DNA of 6,781 nt from Phascolarctobacterium sp. (GTDB lineage: Bacteria; Bacillota; Negativicutes; Acidaminococcales; Acidaminococcaceae): positions 1 through 6,781 of the forward strand of contig DXVZ01000174.1 in the NCBI GenBank assembly GCA_019417125.1, in the 5' to 3' direction. Both the position numbers and the translations under genes were made by a program. Under the pieces are notes generated by a model that did not search any database, was not told the origin of the DNA, and saw only the letters and a program-made list of their open reading frames with translations. Of the stretch, positions 6,740-6,781 are shown piece after piece. How positions within the stretch are numbered: the first letter of the stretch is position 1; every line of letters starts with the position of its first letter.

Positions 6740-6740
6740 C

Positions 6741-6781
6741 ATGAGTAAGTATTCAGATGAATTTAAAATCAAAGCTATACA
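6741..6781 (+). CDS. IS3-family transposase OrfA, N-terminal fragment
   Basis: The frame opens with ATG at 6741 and reads MSKYSDEFKIKAI before the window ends. This N-terminus is typical of the helix-turn-helix OrfA of IS3/IS150-type elements, whose first residues are commonly of the form M-K-Y-S-x-E-F-K. Full-length members produce an OrfAB transposase by programmed -1 frameshifting, but that site is beyond the window. The weak ribosome binding site GGGGTG at 6725-6730 is ten bases upstream and lies within the hairpin stem. Confidence 0.75.
   Translation, partial: MSKYSDEFKIKAI

Larger units (their letters stand above)
6691..6781 (+). mobile_element. Left end of an IS3-family (IS150-like) insertion sequence, cut by the window edge
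   Basis: The tip TGAACTGCACCCCAAAAGTT at 6691-6710, followed by AGAC, matches the IS150-type terminal pattern TGnACTGCACCC...GTTnGAC as I recall it. It is followed at 6741 by an open frame starting like an IS3-family OrfA. Only the left end is in the window, so the target duplication and right end cannot be checked. Whether the element is intact is unknown. Confidence 0.8.

Overview
The window is a 6.8 kb bacterial chromosomal segment, read almost entirely on the plus strand. The organism is most likely a moderate-GC member of the Bacillota: Shine-Dalgarno sites are strong and AGGAGG-like, genes are tightly packed in one direction, and a full-length Obg precedes proB and proA. That order fits the Negativicutes, but I hold the class-level guess only loosely because no rRNA or other strong phylogenetic marker is present.

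Layout. (1) 39-1238: an AAA-type ATPase with a DUF4143-like C-terminus, visibly more AT-rich than what follows. (2) 1258-1803: a small SGNH/GDSL hydrolase, 19 bases downstream and preceded by its own good ribosome binding site. (3) 1804-1890: a gap holding a promoter-like TTGCCT/TATAAT pair and the obgE ribosome binding site. (4) 1891-5578: obgE, proB and proA in a compact operon. Obg is a ribosome-associated GTPase; ProB and ProA are the first two enzymes of proline synthesis from glutamate. (5) 5594-6374: a 68-residue protein and a zeta-toxin-like P-loop kinase. Their frames overlap by 8 bases, and they follow proA after only 15 bases with no terminator between. They look like a toxin-antitoxin-type pair attached to the tail of the housekeeping operon. 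(6) 6375-6690: an AT-rich gap with no convincing gene but with a degenerate IS terminus at 6407-6440. (7) 6691-6781: the left end of an IS3-family (IS150-like) insertion sequence running off the window, with its terminal repeat, a strong 18-bp hairpin and the first codons of its transposase.

How the parts relate. The obgE-proBA core is ordinary. The accessory material flanks it: an ATPase of odd composition upstream, and a candidate toxin pair followed by two generations of IS ends downstream. The points most worth a second look are the 5594-6374 pair, whose expression seems tied to proBA, and the IS left end. There the hairpin contains the transposase ribosome binding site and ends in a T run, so incoming transcripts should be both terminated and translationally silenced. 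A 32-nt inverted copy of this hairpin region lies about 260 bases upstream.
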